A stretch of 64,000 bases of DNA from Mauremys mutica (GCF_020497125.1 NC_059075.1:35810003-35874002); one strand, 5' to 3'; positions 21,786-32,968 are shown, counted from the first letter of the stretch. A program made the numbers and translations. Notes: generated from the sequence alone by a model not told the origin.

Positions 21786-22079
21786 TCTCTGTTCTGGCTT
21801 AGCACCTCCTGGTTCTGGCCTAGACCATAAGCAGAAATAGACAAATACCGATAAAAAGGCTGTTCTTGTCATAGTCCTGGGCCAAACAGAGAAGGAATTG
21901 ATAGAAATATCATGAGTCTATCTTTCCAGTCGATTACTTCAGACTCAAGAGGTTTGGTTAATTTGTTAAACATCTTAACATTTTTGTTCTTATCTGGAAA
22001 AACAAAACAAAACTGAACTTGGAATATTTTAAGGTCCAGCCATCACTAGTCATGAGTAAGACCCTGGCCTTGTAATAAA

Positions 22080-22150
22080 TGTCATAGAGTTTATGGCCAG
22101 AAGGAACCATTAGAGCATATACTCTGACTTATTACATACCATAGGAAGTG
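22080..22150 (-). mobile_element. CR1 3' tail fragment
   Basis: TCATAGAGTTTATGGCCAGA, then AGGAACCATTAGAGCATATA and CTGACTTATTACATACCATA, is a decayed complement of the CR1 terminus. Confidence 0.6.
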
Positions 22151-22317
22151 AAACAAATAGGTAAGATTCAATTTACTCTGACTTTATGATAGAACACAAT
22201 TCACATTCATTGACATTGTAATGTTCCTGCTAATGTGAATGTGCACTGCTGCCCTCTCTAGGTGGCATCAGAGCTATTCAACTGTCTCTCATACTCCCTA
22301 GATGACTAAGAACTAAC

Positions 22318-22440
22318 GGAGGTTTACCTTTAGCTCAACTGGTAGGGGCCTGTGCTTTTGGAGCACGAGGATGGAAATTCTTCACGAGGATGGAAAGTCC
22401 ATTTCCAATGTGGACTTCCAAGGGGCTATAATGTGAAGCA
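22318..22440 (+). repeat. tRNA-derived SINE-like repeat with box A and anticodon-arm-like hairpin
   Basis: TAGCTCAACTGG at 22331-22342 fits the pol III box A consensus. About 14 bases on, TGTGC and GCACG can pair around a 7-base TTTTGGA loop, like an anticodon arm. The expected box B (GGTTCAANTCC type) is replaced by two imperfect copies of GAGGATGGAAA, so transcription is doubtful. It is more likely the head of a tRNA-derived repeat than a working tRNA gene. Confidence 0.45.
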
Positions 22441-24254
22441 TGGTGACTAGATGATCACTGTGAAGTTGCTAGAAGCCAACACATTCATTGCCACTCTGAT
22501 TTATATAGACCAGGTCTTCAGTTATCACATAGAAGTTACTTGTAATATTATTTCACTTAAAAAAAGACAAAAACACCATTCAGTTATTTGTGTGTGTGTG
22601 TGCGCACTCACCAAATAGCTGCTTAAAAAGGGACATATTCTTCAATTGAATATTATACGCAAAGAATGAGTAAGTGCAGTTACCATGGTCACCTTGTTGG
22701 ATTCCCAAATTGCCAGTGTATCATTTAATTTTCCCCAGGGATATCATTTGGAATAAAACCTGCTTTTTTAATGGAGATGTAAGTGAAACGAAATTCTTTG
22801 ACAGGACTCTTGACTGAAAAGATTTCTATTAGAATCCAATTATGTTAAACTGTGAAATGTTAAAAGCACTTCATCACAATGTACACCTCCCCCACCCCTC
22901 CTTAAATACAATCCTATGCTTGGTTCACCTGCGGCCCTCTTTTAATGGGAGCCCAGAGGAACTGTGTTATGGAGCTGGGGAAACTCAGAAGTATTCATCT
23001 CACTTCTTTTAAAGCCAAGTTCCAACCTCTTTAATAAGCATTCTGACAAGGCACTGTATATACTCCCTGGGTAATCAACCAAGTTCAAATGAAAGCCATG
23101 AGAGAGCAAAGCAGTGCTACCACAGTGATCGTACTCAGCTTGAACAGCACCATTGTGCCCACAATAATGGTAAAGAGGTTGCTAGCTGGGGGTGGAGTAC
23201 AGTTTGGGGGTGATTTGCTAAGCTCTTTATACTGCACATCCTTGTCAGCACACATTAGGGTGTAAAATTTACCACATACCAACGCAAGTGGAGCCTGAGT
23301 GTAAGCACAAGTAAGATTATGTCTTAGGAGGAGCCCTCCAGTGTCAGAGGGTAGCTGACCCTTTGACATCTTTTATTAAACACACCAACCACTATAACAA
23401 TAGTTTCCGGACAACACAACACAACGAAACAGAAACATCCAAAATATGTAAATGTAAAAAACAGAAACCAAAATTAATGCAAGAGAACACATCCCGCCAT
23501 TCCCTTTTATCATCTACAATTCCCTTGGCAGAAGAACCCTGGCACTGAAGACTTCCTGCATCCTCCAGATACAGTCCATTTGGCATCTTAAGACCAGTGA
23601 AAGCAAAAGTCAACCACAGTTAGTTGCCTCTGCTCAATCCCATTATGGGTCCTCCATCTCTCTGTAAAGTGCTCAAGATTCTGCTTCTGGGGTCCTCCCA
23701 AAACCTGGACACAACCCCAGGTCCTCAATACACAGAAACAAATCCTTCCATGGAAAATAAAAGACAGGAAAAACAAAAACAAAGGAAAACAATCATACCT
23801 AATAACAACAGTAACATGCTCACAATCATTTCCAAGGCCCTCTGCCTCCTGATGTTATAGTCTCTTGGATATTGATAGAAGTACAGTGAACTGTACTGTT
23901 TGTCCAGCATAATTCCCCCCACCAAACACAATAATCTCTTTCCAGTTCCCACCATATCACAAACAAAATCACTCCCCAAAACCCTCTTATTCCTTCACCC
24001 ATTTGCCCTGAATGTGCTCCCAAAGGTCTCTGGGTCAAAAGGTGAGAGGCCAGACAAAAACTTGGATGTACCTCTTCCGCTTCCCCTGGGCAGTGCTTTC
24101 TCTCTGCACACCTCAGCACCCTCAGCTCCTTCCAGATTGTCTCCACCAACTCATCCAGGCAAGTCCAAATCTGTGGAACACCACCTCATACCTCACTTTC
24201 CAGAGGGACATACATACAACTACATTAATGAAATAGAGGATCTCCTTTACCCAG
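22441..24254. other. Unassigned DNA
   Basis: No gene is recognised. A short (TG)n lies near 22591-22601. The minus-strand frame at 23085-23369 ends in a hydrophobic segment but has no family resemblance, and frames at 23363-24346 are short and overlapping on both strands. An unfamiliar repeat could be present in 23380-24250. Confidence 0.35.
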
Positions 24255-24325
24255 AGCCATCCCTATGGGGCTGCGGGTCTCAGGGGAAATCAGCCTTTGT
24301 GGGCCCGCCCTTAATATTTTTTATA
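24255..24325 (+). mobile_element. MITE fragment (CAGAGCCATCCCT end)
   Basis: CAGAGCCATCCCTATGGGGC resembles the end CAGAGCCATCCCTTGGGTAG at 48066, so both appear to be pieces of one family or of related families. The right end is not seen. Confidence 0.4.
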
Positions 24326-24731
24326 CAGGTAATCTGGTTACAGTGAATTCAAGGACAGCTGCTGACCTCAGGTTAAATATTGATGGCACAGAGCTGTATA
24401 ATTATAATGTTGTTATATTATATTGTAGTTCTTTTTTATAATTATAATGAAGTTCATATAATTTAAAAAAAACCTCACCAATCATCATCAGTGTCATGCC
24501 GCTTACATTCTGAAATCCACCTCCCTTGACTTCCTTGCAGCAAACTCACTTCCCAGGTGTATATCCTCTGTGGATTTTTAAAAATGCAATTACACATTCA
24601 CAACACTGAGAGCCCATGTCTCGGGAACTGGGTGGCTCTTGAAGGGCCTATATGTGTTCTGGTGCTGGGGGACCCCAGAACCCTCCAGCATGGAGGAGGG
24701 GCTCTAAGATCTATTTTTTCTGGGGGCTAGG

Positions 24732-25598
24732 CAGTGATGAGCTGCCAAAATCTTCACAACCGGTTTATAAAAAGTTCTGATTTAAGGAGGAGGGGAAGCA
24801 GGGGAGGGGCCGGGACAGGGGGAGACATACCTGCGCGGCCGGGGGGCCCTGCAGGGGCTGGGGCAAATTGCCCCACTTGCCCCCCCCGGCAGCCCTAGAG
24901 CCTGCAGCCCCCTCCCCCCTTACCTTGCTGGCAGCTCAAAGCAGCAGGATGACTCAGGAGCTCAGCTGAGCTGCCCAGCTGCTGGCCATGCTGCAGCTCT
25001 GCGGGGGGAAGGGGGGGCTGGGGCAGATACATCCTTGTGGGGCCAGGGGCCCGGGGCAAATTGCCCCACTTGCCCCCCCCAGCCCCAGAGCTTGCAGCCC
25101 CCTTACCTTGCCGGCAGCCCAGAGCTTAGCTGAGCTGCTCAGCTGCTGGCCATGCTGCGGCTCTTCATGGTGGGGGAAGTGGGGGAGGGCCCAGGGGAGA
25201 CATCCTTGTAGGGCCAGGGGCCCGTGCAGGGCCCGGGCCAATTGCCCCACTTGCCCCCTCCCCTCCCCTCTGGCCAGCCCTGGAGCTTGCAGCAGGACCC
25301 CCCACACACACCTTGCCGGGCCTCTCAAAAAGCGGCAGCAGGACGACTCCGGAGCTCAGCTGAGCTGCCCAGCTGATGCCGGGCAATTGGCCATGCTGCA
25401 GCTGGGGGGAAGCGGGGGAAGGGCCGGGGGAGCCTCAGCCACCCCAGCTGGGAATCCTGGGAGCAACAGGATGGTCCGGCCCGTGGACTGGAGTTCTTTG
25501 CCCACCCCCTGGCCCTTTAACAACCGTTTCTCCACCGAGGTCTAATTTTAGCAACCGGTTCTTGGGAACCTGTGGGAACCGGCTCCAGCTCACCACTG
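24732..25598. mobile_element. 867-bp GC-rich TIR element with 6-bp TSD
   Basis: The left end CAGTGATGAGCTG and right end CAGCTCACCACTG are inverted repeats with one mismatch. GCTAGG flanks both sides exactly (24726-24731 and 25599-25604); a 7-of-8 match is possible if the borders are set one base differently, which would suit hAT. The interior has three variants of a segment containing GCAAATTGCCCCACTTGCCC or CAATTGCCCCACTTGCCC and GCTCAGCTGAGCTGCCCAGC (around 24960, 25130 and 25350). Long frames on both strands are compositional. Confidence 0.78.
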
Positions 25599-25604
25599 GC
25601 TAGG

Positions 25605-26204
25605 AGGGGTGGGGAGGCGGAAAAGCAAATGGATGGAGTACCCCTGTCCTTGTGGGTGGTGGAGAGAGCAGAGTTGTGGGACCCCAGGTTTTGGTACTGC
25701 GGGGTTGGGGACCCCAAAGCTGGAGAGCTGAAAGACAAGGAGGGGACCCTGAGGCAGGGGGGTGATAAGGGCTGGCCCTGGCCTGGAGGTGGCATTGGAG
25801 GACCCCACCCAGTGCTGGGAGAGGGGAGCAAGGGCAGTGGAAGGGAGAGGTGTGGGACACTGTGGGGACAATAGTGCTGGGTGATGGGAGAGGGATGATG
25901 GAGACTACTGGCGGGCACTCACCCATGCTAGGGGTGAGGGGGCCCCCTGTGCTGGAGGAGGGTCCTGCTGGAAAAGGGAAGGGACCTTCTGAGGCAGAAG
26001 AGCAGGGTCAGGGTCAGCCTGGTCAGCCAGCCCTGGCACTAAAGGTAGGGGGGACTAGGACCCTGTGGCGGCAGGTGATGCTGGGAGGTGGCAGAGCGGA
26101 GCGGGCTGGGGCCGGGTCACTCACTGCTGCTGCCACAGAGATTGAGCCCAAGGCCAGGGGGCTGCAGGCAAGAAAAAGAAATAAACGCCTGGGCTGGTGA
26201 GTGC
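25605..26204. other. GC-rich G/A-rich tract, origin unclear
   Basis: The plus strand is rich in GGGG, GGAG and GGACCCC motifs and looks repeat-like, but no TIR, TSD or known family is recognised. Overlapping open frames on both strands are attributed to base composition. Confidence 0.35.
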
Positions 26205-26295
26205 AGGGCACAGGCCAAGAAGGCTAATGGCATATTGGGTTCCATTAGAAGGAGCATTGCCAGCAGATCGAGGGAGTCTCCCTCAGAAGCAACAC
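26205..26295 (+). mobile_element. CR1 ORF2 fragment
   Basis: A short frame reads AKKANGILGSIRRSIASRSRE, the conserved CR1 ORF2 segment downstream of the reverse transcriptase. Only about 90 bases survive. Confidence 0.75.
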
Positions 26296-26299
26296 AGAT

Positions 26300-27206
26300 T
26301 TTACTTGTTCAATAAAAACAAAACAAAATGAAAAAAGAAAAAAAAAACACTTTCTATCAATAGCAGATGTGTTACCAATCTGAGATTCTGAAAGCTCCAA
26401 ATTCACTGGTAATGTCAGCTCAGAGCAAGAAATCTGGGGGCTGGAATAAATGGCATCTTTTAAAATCAATACTATATAGACATGATGTGTGTCTCAATAC
26501 CTGTCATTTCAGTTTCCACAGCATCTAATTTCAAGCTGCTGGCTCCCAGCAGATGTGCTTTTGTAGTGTATTTTATTTTATTCATCTAAGCATTTGGTCT
26601 AATTATTCCAGATTTTGCTCCTAGTAGGAAACACAGAGTCAGTGATCTCCTCCGCTATATTATATCCTGCCATGGAGCTGGGCTGGAGGAATAGAAAAAC
26701 AAATACTCAAATTAAGAATCAGAGTTGGTTCTCTAGCCCAATACTGTAGAGTGATGCCCAATGTGGGCCCAATTCTCAAATATGGAAACCTGAATTATGG
26801 GAATCCTATATTTGGATACTTAGGAACTTAGGTCTGGAAATTAGGCATTTGTCCACATAAGTATTCATTTGAGCTAAATATGAGGTTTTGGATTTCCTGT
26901 TTCATTGCCCAAGTCTGAAGGCTGGGCTTCCCTGTCCTACTACAGTCTTGGCCATTTATGAGTATACCTATTCTGTTAGAGGAGAGCATCATCTTTAGAG
27001 GAAATCAGTGTTGTATAATACAACTCGTCCTACAAGGCAGACATACTCCAGCAGAACAGAGGACTTTTTCAGTCCATAAGGCTGTAATTCCAAGTGAGTG
27101 GATATGGATCCAAAATCTAAAGGAAAGGAGAGGAAAGCTGGAGGAGTAAACAGCATCTTCATGAAATATGGGGATGAACCTTATTAGGAATGTCTAGTGC
27201 CTAGCA
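26300..27206. other. Unassigned DNA
   Basis: An A-rich patch (26318-26350) follows the CR1 fragment. Nothing else is recognised. Confidence 0.4.
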
Positions 27207-27277
27207 GTCTCTCTTTCTCTACCCCACTTAAGGTATCACTGCTGGGGATACCTTAAGTGGGATAGAGAAAGAGAGAC
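27207..27277. repeat. Near-perfect 31-bp hairpin with 9-nt loop
   Basis: Left arm 27207-27237 and right arm 27247-27277 are reverse complements with one mismatch (C/T at the centre of the ACCCC/GGGAT segment). The loop is ACTGCTGGG. The arms contain CTCTCTTTCTCTACCCC and ACTTAAGGTATC. An RNA from either strand would fold like a miRNA precursor of about 70 nt. No surrounding repeat family or TSD is seen. Confidence 0.9.
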
Positions 27278-28647
27278 AGAATATAATATAGCTCTTCAGC
27301 CATGGCCTAATGAAAGCTGAATGGCATGATCTGTATTTAAAATCTGGGGCACAAGGCCACCGTGTATTTTCTTATCTAAACATATGGTCAGAAAACAAAT
27401 GTTTGACTCACTCCCGTGTTTTGCTGTGGAATGTGACATTGTTCTATTATATCTGTTTGTAGGATGAGTTAAATTAAGCTTGAAATTGCGTGAGAAAAGT
27501 CTGGCTCAGGGAAATTCTGCAGCTATTATGACCATGATTTGACAGTGGCAGAATGTACTACAACTCTGTAACAGAGGACTCAGAGCAGCAGGCAAGAGGA
27601 ACAAAGGAATAAATGAGACTCTGGATACCCTGGCCCTTTGTTTGGAAAGGCTTTTGAGACTCTCTGCTGAAATTCACAAGCTTGTCTTTAGTGTGTCAGG
27701 GTAACAAAGGACAACAACAAAAAGTCATGGTCATGAAACAATAAAAAGGAATTCTTCAGAAATACCCATTAGGTCCCCCCTGTTTTGTCACTGGTATACT
27801 CCTGTGGCTACTAGTTTGAAATGCATGTCTGAAAGTAAAATGCGGAAGGGGTTCTAGTGGCAACCACAGTGTAAATGTAAAGTAATATGCTGATCAGTGG
27901 TAAGGCAGTAATGAAAAAATGATCATGAGCACCTGAGACGGTTGAAGTACCATTGGGCTAAAATAGTTTCTGGATCTTGGATCCCAGCTATAGGAATATG
28001 CTGAATTTATTGCACTCATTTTCTTCCTCCCTGTAGCTGGTGGGTGAGAAAGGGATGAAACCTTGGGTCCATGCTTTCCTTCCCTCCGCCCTTCCCCTAC
28101 TCTCCCTGCTTGCTGGCCAGAGTGGCTGAGTGAGTGCAAGAGTGAATCAGGGTGGCGGTGAAGTAATTTACTGCTTGTATAGACCAGCAGTAGATTCCAC
28201 CAGAAGGAAGCAGGAGGGTTGTAACTCAGAGGCATGTCTCCTAATCACAGTTCTTCCTGGAGTGGAGTAGTTTATTTGCACCCCTTGTCAAGGTTTCACC
28301 TAAACTAAAAATCTAGGTCACAGTGGGTTAAGAATGACTACTAGTGATTTGCCAGAGAGTCATGTTTTGCGAGGGTCAATGTGTAATGCTCTTTCTGAAG
28401 CAGGATGAGTTTATGGGGATTGGTCCTATAGTCATGTAAAATGATTGCGAGTTCTAGGGTCAACTTTCTTCTTGTGAGGAAAACGACCTTCAAGACCATT
28501 ACTAGATTTCATGTTTTTTCTTTCTTGAAATTTGAAGCCACCTATTCAGAGGGTCAAGGATGTGAACACTGTAGGTATATAGATGAGTGCTCTGGGAATG
28601 CACAATGAATGAAGGCGGTGCACAAACTTCTACCTATCTTACAATAA
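27278..28647. other. Unassigned DNA
   Basis: No gene, RNA gene or repeat is recognised. Confidence 0.4.
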
Positions 28648-29010
28648 AAAAGTAAAAAGAACAGGAGTACTTGTGGCACCTTAGAGATTAACAAATTTAT
28701 TTGAGCGTAAGCTTTCGTGGGCTATAGCCCACTTCATCAGATGCATGTAGTGGAAAATACAGTAGGAAGATAAATATATACACAGAGAACATGAAACAAT
28801 GGGTGTTACCATACACACTATAAGAAGAGTGATCAGTTAAGGTGAGCTATTATCAGCAGGAGAGAAAAAGAACTGTTTGTAGTGGTAATGAAAATGGCCC
28901 ATTTCCAGCAATCGACAAGGAGATGTAAGGAACTGTGTGTGTGTGTATGTGGGGAATAAACATGGGGAAATAGTTTTACTTTGTGTAATGGCCCATTAGG
29001 TAGTTTTCTT
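28648..29010 (-). mobile_element. PLE 3' untranslated end with hammerhead-like motif
   Basis: Read on the minus strand, a 3' untranslated region of the PLE-type repeat runs into CATGCATCTGATGAAGTGGG and then the shared tail TCTAAGGTGCCACAAGTACT. It is the least eroded carrier of the hammerhead-like fold (28703-28740). No coding part is left. Confidence 0.7.
28703..28740 (-). ncRNA. Hammerhead-ribozyme-like motif in PLE tail
   Basis: On the minus strand the order is CTGATGA, one extra A, a 6-bp stem GTGGGC/GCCCAC with a TATA loop, then GAA, and a 3-bp stem AGC/GCT with a TTAC loop, then C at the expected cleavage position. This is the hammerhead core arrangement, and PLE terminal repeats are known to carry such ribozymes. 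Two points argue against activity: the additional A between the CUGAUGA strand and stem II, and the lack of an obvious stem I between bases before CTGATGA and after GCTC. It may be a decayed or divergent ribozyme. Confidence 0.45.
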
Positions 29011-30571
29011 TACATTCGGGTATTATTTTCTTCTAAGTTATATAGAGAAATTAATAAATGATTCTATTTGTATATAGTAAAATTTAATCCTGATACTGGT
29101 TCTAGTTGTTAGATGTCTTAAATCTGTTTCCTTTCTCTTATACTTATTCAACATCAAATGCAACATTTATGGTCCACTCAGGAGTATTTAACAAGTGTAG
29201 TAAGCAGATGACAAAGCCTTGTCTATATTTTCTGGCAGCAGCAGTATCTTATTGGGTCAGGTTTGGGTTTCCTAGCAAGTTTCTTGTCTGTTTCCTTTTC
29301 TGGTGGAAAACTAGCCCCTGGAATAGAGACTAATTTTCTTATTGTTGTTGATTTTTGACCTGGGAAATCTCTTATATTATAAGAAACATGGACCATATTG
29401 TGATGTTGAAAAGAAGATTGATGATTGAGCTCTTAATTTTCCATGCTTAGCTTTGTTTGTGATAATAAGATCTGAGTACTTGTCCTAATGCCCTATGCAC
29501 ATTAATTTCCACCTCTTTATACCATTTCCCCCAGTAAAAATAAGTTACCAAAAAGTGTTGTTTCACCTGTGTCCATAATCTCGATAGAATTCTGGTGTAG
29601 TATTGTAAGACTCTATAATGAGGAGATCTTTTTCTGCATGACATGCTCAAGAGGAAAAAAAAAATCAAAGTTGGCTAATATGCCATTTCCATTTGGGCAC
29701 AAAATACGAATTAAAGGTGGTCTTTTATACTTTTGCATGCTTCAAAGTGGAAAAAAAGTATCTGGATGTGAATTTGCCCCAAACAAATTGGTGACGACTT
29801 GCTACCATTTCAAAGCTCTAGATATTTATTATTTAATATTTTTTTGCTATTTTCACTATTAAATCTGACTAGAAATCCTGCTTTCATTAAAGTTCCCTCC
29901 TGATTTCTGGACCCAAATGTTTTAGATCTATTCAGATTATCTGAAATACTTTATAATATATTCATCTAAATGTATTAGATGAATATAATGTATTATATAG
30001 ATGTATAAACTCCTTGAGGTTTGCATATCCTTGTTTGAAGTCTAAACAATTTGGTTGGGTACACATTTTAGTACCTAGATGCAGACTGTGTCTATTTAAC
30101 TACAGTAGGTGGCCTGCTGTAGCTGTGTCGCTTATGACTTGTAACCTTAGATTCTAAAAGATATGCACATGCATGAGATCATGAACTCTGTATAGCAGGA
30201 CAGACAATGAACCCAAGTGCCAAAGCAGTTGGCAGATACATGGAGTGGGTGTGGGAACAATCTTTTAACAAGGTTGTAGGATGGCTGCAGAGCTGCTACA
30301 GAAAGATTACTTAATTCTCATAGTCTTCAGGTTGCTTCTGGGTGGAGCAGAAGGACAGGAGAATTGATGCTGTGCTGGATATTCCAGCTCTGGATTTGCC
30401 CCTTAAAGAATAATAGCTACAATGAATATAGTAATAACTATACATGTTTCTTCAAGAGGATAACCACCACTCAGTAACATTGGTAGTATAAAGTACTGTA
30501 GAAAGGGTAAATGAGGAAAATAATGGAAATCGTGTGTTTCAGTTCACTAGTGGATCCAGCCAGCCCCGGAT
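29011..30571. other. AT-rich unassigned DNA with a small palindrome
   Basis: A 13-bp-arm hairpin (TATATTCATCTAA / TTAGATGAATATA, about 29957-29987) is the only structure seen. No gene or repeat family is recognised. Confidence 0.4.
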
Positions 30572-30753
30572 ACTTGTTGAATGGGTTATCTAGGGAGGTG
30601 GTGGAATCTCCTTCCTTAGAGGTTTTTAAGGTCAGGCTTGACAAACCCATGGCTGGGATGATTTAGTTGAGAATTGGTCCTGCTTTGAGCAGGGGGTTGG
30701 ACTAGATGACCTCCTGAGGTCCCTTCCAACCCTGATATTCTATTATTCTATGA
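30572..30753 (+). mobile_element. CR1 LINE 3' end
   Basis: GAGGTGGTGGAATCTCCTTC marks the last codons of CR1 ORF2. GGTCCTGCTTTGAGCAGGGG, GGTTGGACTAGATGACCTCC and the terminal TATTCTATTATTCTATGA form a classic CR1 3' end. The last 75 bases are nearly the same as the tail of the SINE at 61122-61307. Confidence 0.95.
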
Positions 30754-32095
30754 AAATAAACATATAGTAGAATTGGGTAGTATTCCACTGATAACACTGA
30801 ATATCATAGTTTGGTAGTTTTGATAAATTGATATTAAGACTCTGAATTTACTGCATTAATAATGGTTGGATTGAAGACTAGCCAAGAAGAGTCTTCCTCC
30901 AAAACACAAAAACGAATCCTTTACATTAGAGGAAGAAAATGAAATTTTGGCACAAGCTATTTTATTCCCAGTGTGAAACCTAATAACTGCTGTTGCATAG
31001 TAGACCTAAATCTTTGTTCTGCTGAAGTGAGTGGTTAAAGTTCCCTATTTTTGGGAATAATCATAGAATCATAGGACTAGAAGGGACCTTGAGAGGTCAT
31101 CTAGTCCAGTCACCTGCACTCATGGCAGGACTGAGTACTATCTAGACCACTCCTGATAGGTGTTTGTCTAACCTGCTCTTAAAAATCTCCAAAGATGGAG
31201 ATTCTACAACCTCCCTAGGCAATTTATTCCAGTGCTTAACCACTCTGACAGTTAGGAAGTTTTTCCTAATGTCCAACCTAAACCTCCCTTGATGCAGTTT
31301 AAGCACATTGCTTCTTTTCCTATCCTCAGAGGTCAAGAAAAGCAATTTTTCTCCCCTTCTAACAACAACTTTATTTACTTGAAAACTGTTATCATGACCC
31401 CCTCAGTATTCTCTTTTCCAGACTAAACAAATCCATTTTTTTCAATCGTCCCTTATAGGTCATGTTTTTTCTAGACCTTTAATCATTTTTGTCACTCTTC
31501 TCTGGATTTTCTCCAATTTGTCGACATCCTTCCTGAAATGTGGTGCCCAGAACTGGATACAATATTCCAGTTGAGGCCTAATCAGAACAGAGTAGAGAGG
31601 AAGAATTACTTCTTGTGTCTTGCTTACAACACTGCTGCTAATCCATCCCAGAATTATGTTCACTTTTTTTTTTTTTGGCAACAGTGTTACACTGTTGACT
31701 CATATTTAGCTTGTGGTCCACTATGACCCCCAGATCTCTTTCCACAGTACTCCTTCCTAAGCAGTCATTTCCAATTTGGTATGTGTGCAACTGACTGTTA
31801 CTTCCTAAATGGAGTAATTTGCATTTGTCCTTATTGAATGTCATCCTATTTACTTCAGACCATTTCTCCAGTTTGTCCAGATAATTTTGAATTTTAATCC
31901 TATCCTTCAAAGAAATTTCAACCCCTCCCAGCTTGTTATCATCCGCAAACTTTATAATTGTACTTTCTATGCATTATTTAAATCATTGATGAAGATATTG
32001 AACAGAACCGGACCCAGAACTGATCCCTGCAGGACCCCACTTGTTATGTCCTTCCAGGATGACTGTGAACCACTGATAACTACTCTCTGAGAATG

Positions 32096-32290
32096 TCAAG
32101 TATCAGAGGGGTAGCCGTGTTAGTCTGGATCTGTAAAAGCAGCAAAGAATCCTGTGGCACCTTATAGACTAACAGACATTTTGCAGCATGAGCTTTCGTG
32201 GGTGAATCTTGCATCCGACGAAGTGGGTATTCACCCACGAAAGCTCATGCTGCAAAACGTCTGTTAGTCTATAAGGTGCCACAGGATTCT
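32096..32290. mobile_element. Palindromic PLE 3'-end insertion with 12-bp TSD
   Basis: This 195-bp insertion in CR1 is flanked by exact repeats TCTCTGAGAATG (32084-32095 and 32291-32302). It starts with the reversed PLE terminus (TATCAGAGGGGTAGCCGTGT). Arm 32146-32207 is the reverse complement of 32229-32290 at 61 of 62 positions, the mismatch being a CpG transition. The 21-bp centre holds GCATCCGACGAAGTGG. Both arms carry the GAAAGC part of the hammerhead-like fold, and the right arm completes it (32215-32251). A transcript would form a very long hairpin. Confidence 0.93.
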
Positions 32291-32968
32291 TCTCTGAGAA
32301 TGGTTTTCCAACCAGTTTTGCACCCACCTTGTAGTAGCTCCATCTAGCTTGCATTTCCTTACTTTGCTTATGAGAAGGTCATGTGAGACAGTATCAAAAG
32401 CTTTACTAAAGTCAAGATGTACCACATATGCCACTTCCCCCTTATCCACAAGGCTTGTTACCCTGTCAAAGAAAGCTATCAGGTTGTTTTGACATAATTT
32501 GTTCTTGATAAGTCCATGCTGAGTATTACTTATCACCTTATTATCTCTTAGATGTTTGCAAATTGATTGCTTAATTATTTGCTCCATTATCTTTCCTGAT
32601 ACAGAAGTTAAGTTGACTGGTCTGTAATTCCCCAGATTGTCCTTATTTCCCTTTTGATAGATTGGCACTATATTTGCCCTTTTCCAGTCTTGTGGAATAT
32701 CTCCTGTCTTCCATGACTTTTCAAAGAGAATCACTAGTGGCTCAGATATCTCCTCAGTCAGCTCCTTGAGTATTCTAGGATGCATTTCATCAGGCCCTGG
32801 TGACTTGAAGACATCTAATTTTTCCAAGCAGTTTTTAACTTGTTCTCTCCCTATTTTAGCCTCTTCAGATTCTACCTCATTTTCACTGTCATTCACTATG
32901 TTAGACATCCAATCACCACAAACCTTCTTGGTGAAAACCGAAACAAAGTCATTAAGCACCTCTGCCAT
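32264..32968 (-). pseudogene. CR1 ORF2 reverse transcriptase fragment
   Basis: A 234-codon open frame, the longest in the window, with CR1 RT blocks in order: [17 protein letters not shown] (about residues 54-70), [28 protein letters not shown] (about 119-136), NTQHGLIK, and [16 protein letters not shown] (palm motif A with its catalytic D, about 184-199). The frame opens upstream without a natural start (residues like YKKWKLGQI precede it), and its last nine codons are read from the inserted PLE fragment. It is a fragment of a retrotransposon protein and not a host gene. Confidence 0.95.

Noticed and set aside
22318..22385. Functional tRNA gene
   Set aside because: Box B is missing and no acceptor stem pairs.
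23085..23369. 94-codon minus frame with a hydrophobic C-terminus
   Set aside because: No signal, family resemblance or gene structure; hydrophobic runs are common in chance frames.
24954..26211. Several 100-185-codon frames and an island-like GC-rich region that might suggest a gene promoter or CpG island
   Set aside because: Most of the region is a transposon with clear TIRs and TSD, frames overlap on both strands, and no domain is recognised.
32264..32968. Host gene encoding a 234-residue protein
   Set aside because: The frame is a CR1 reverse transcriptase fragment without a natural start, ending in an inserted PLE piece.
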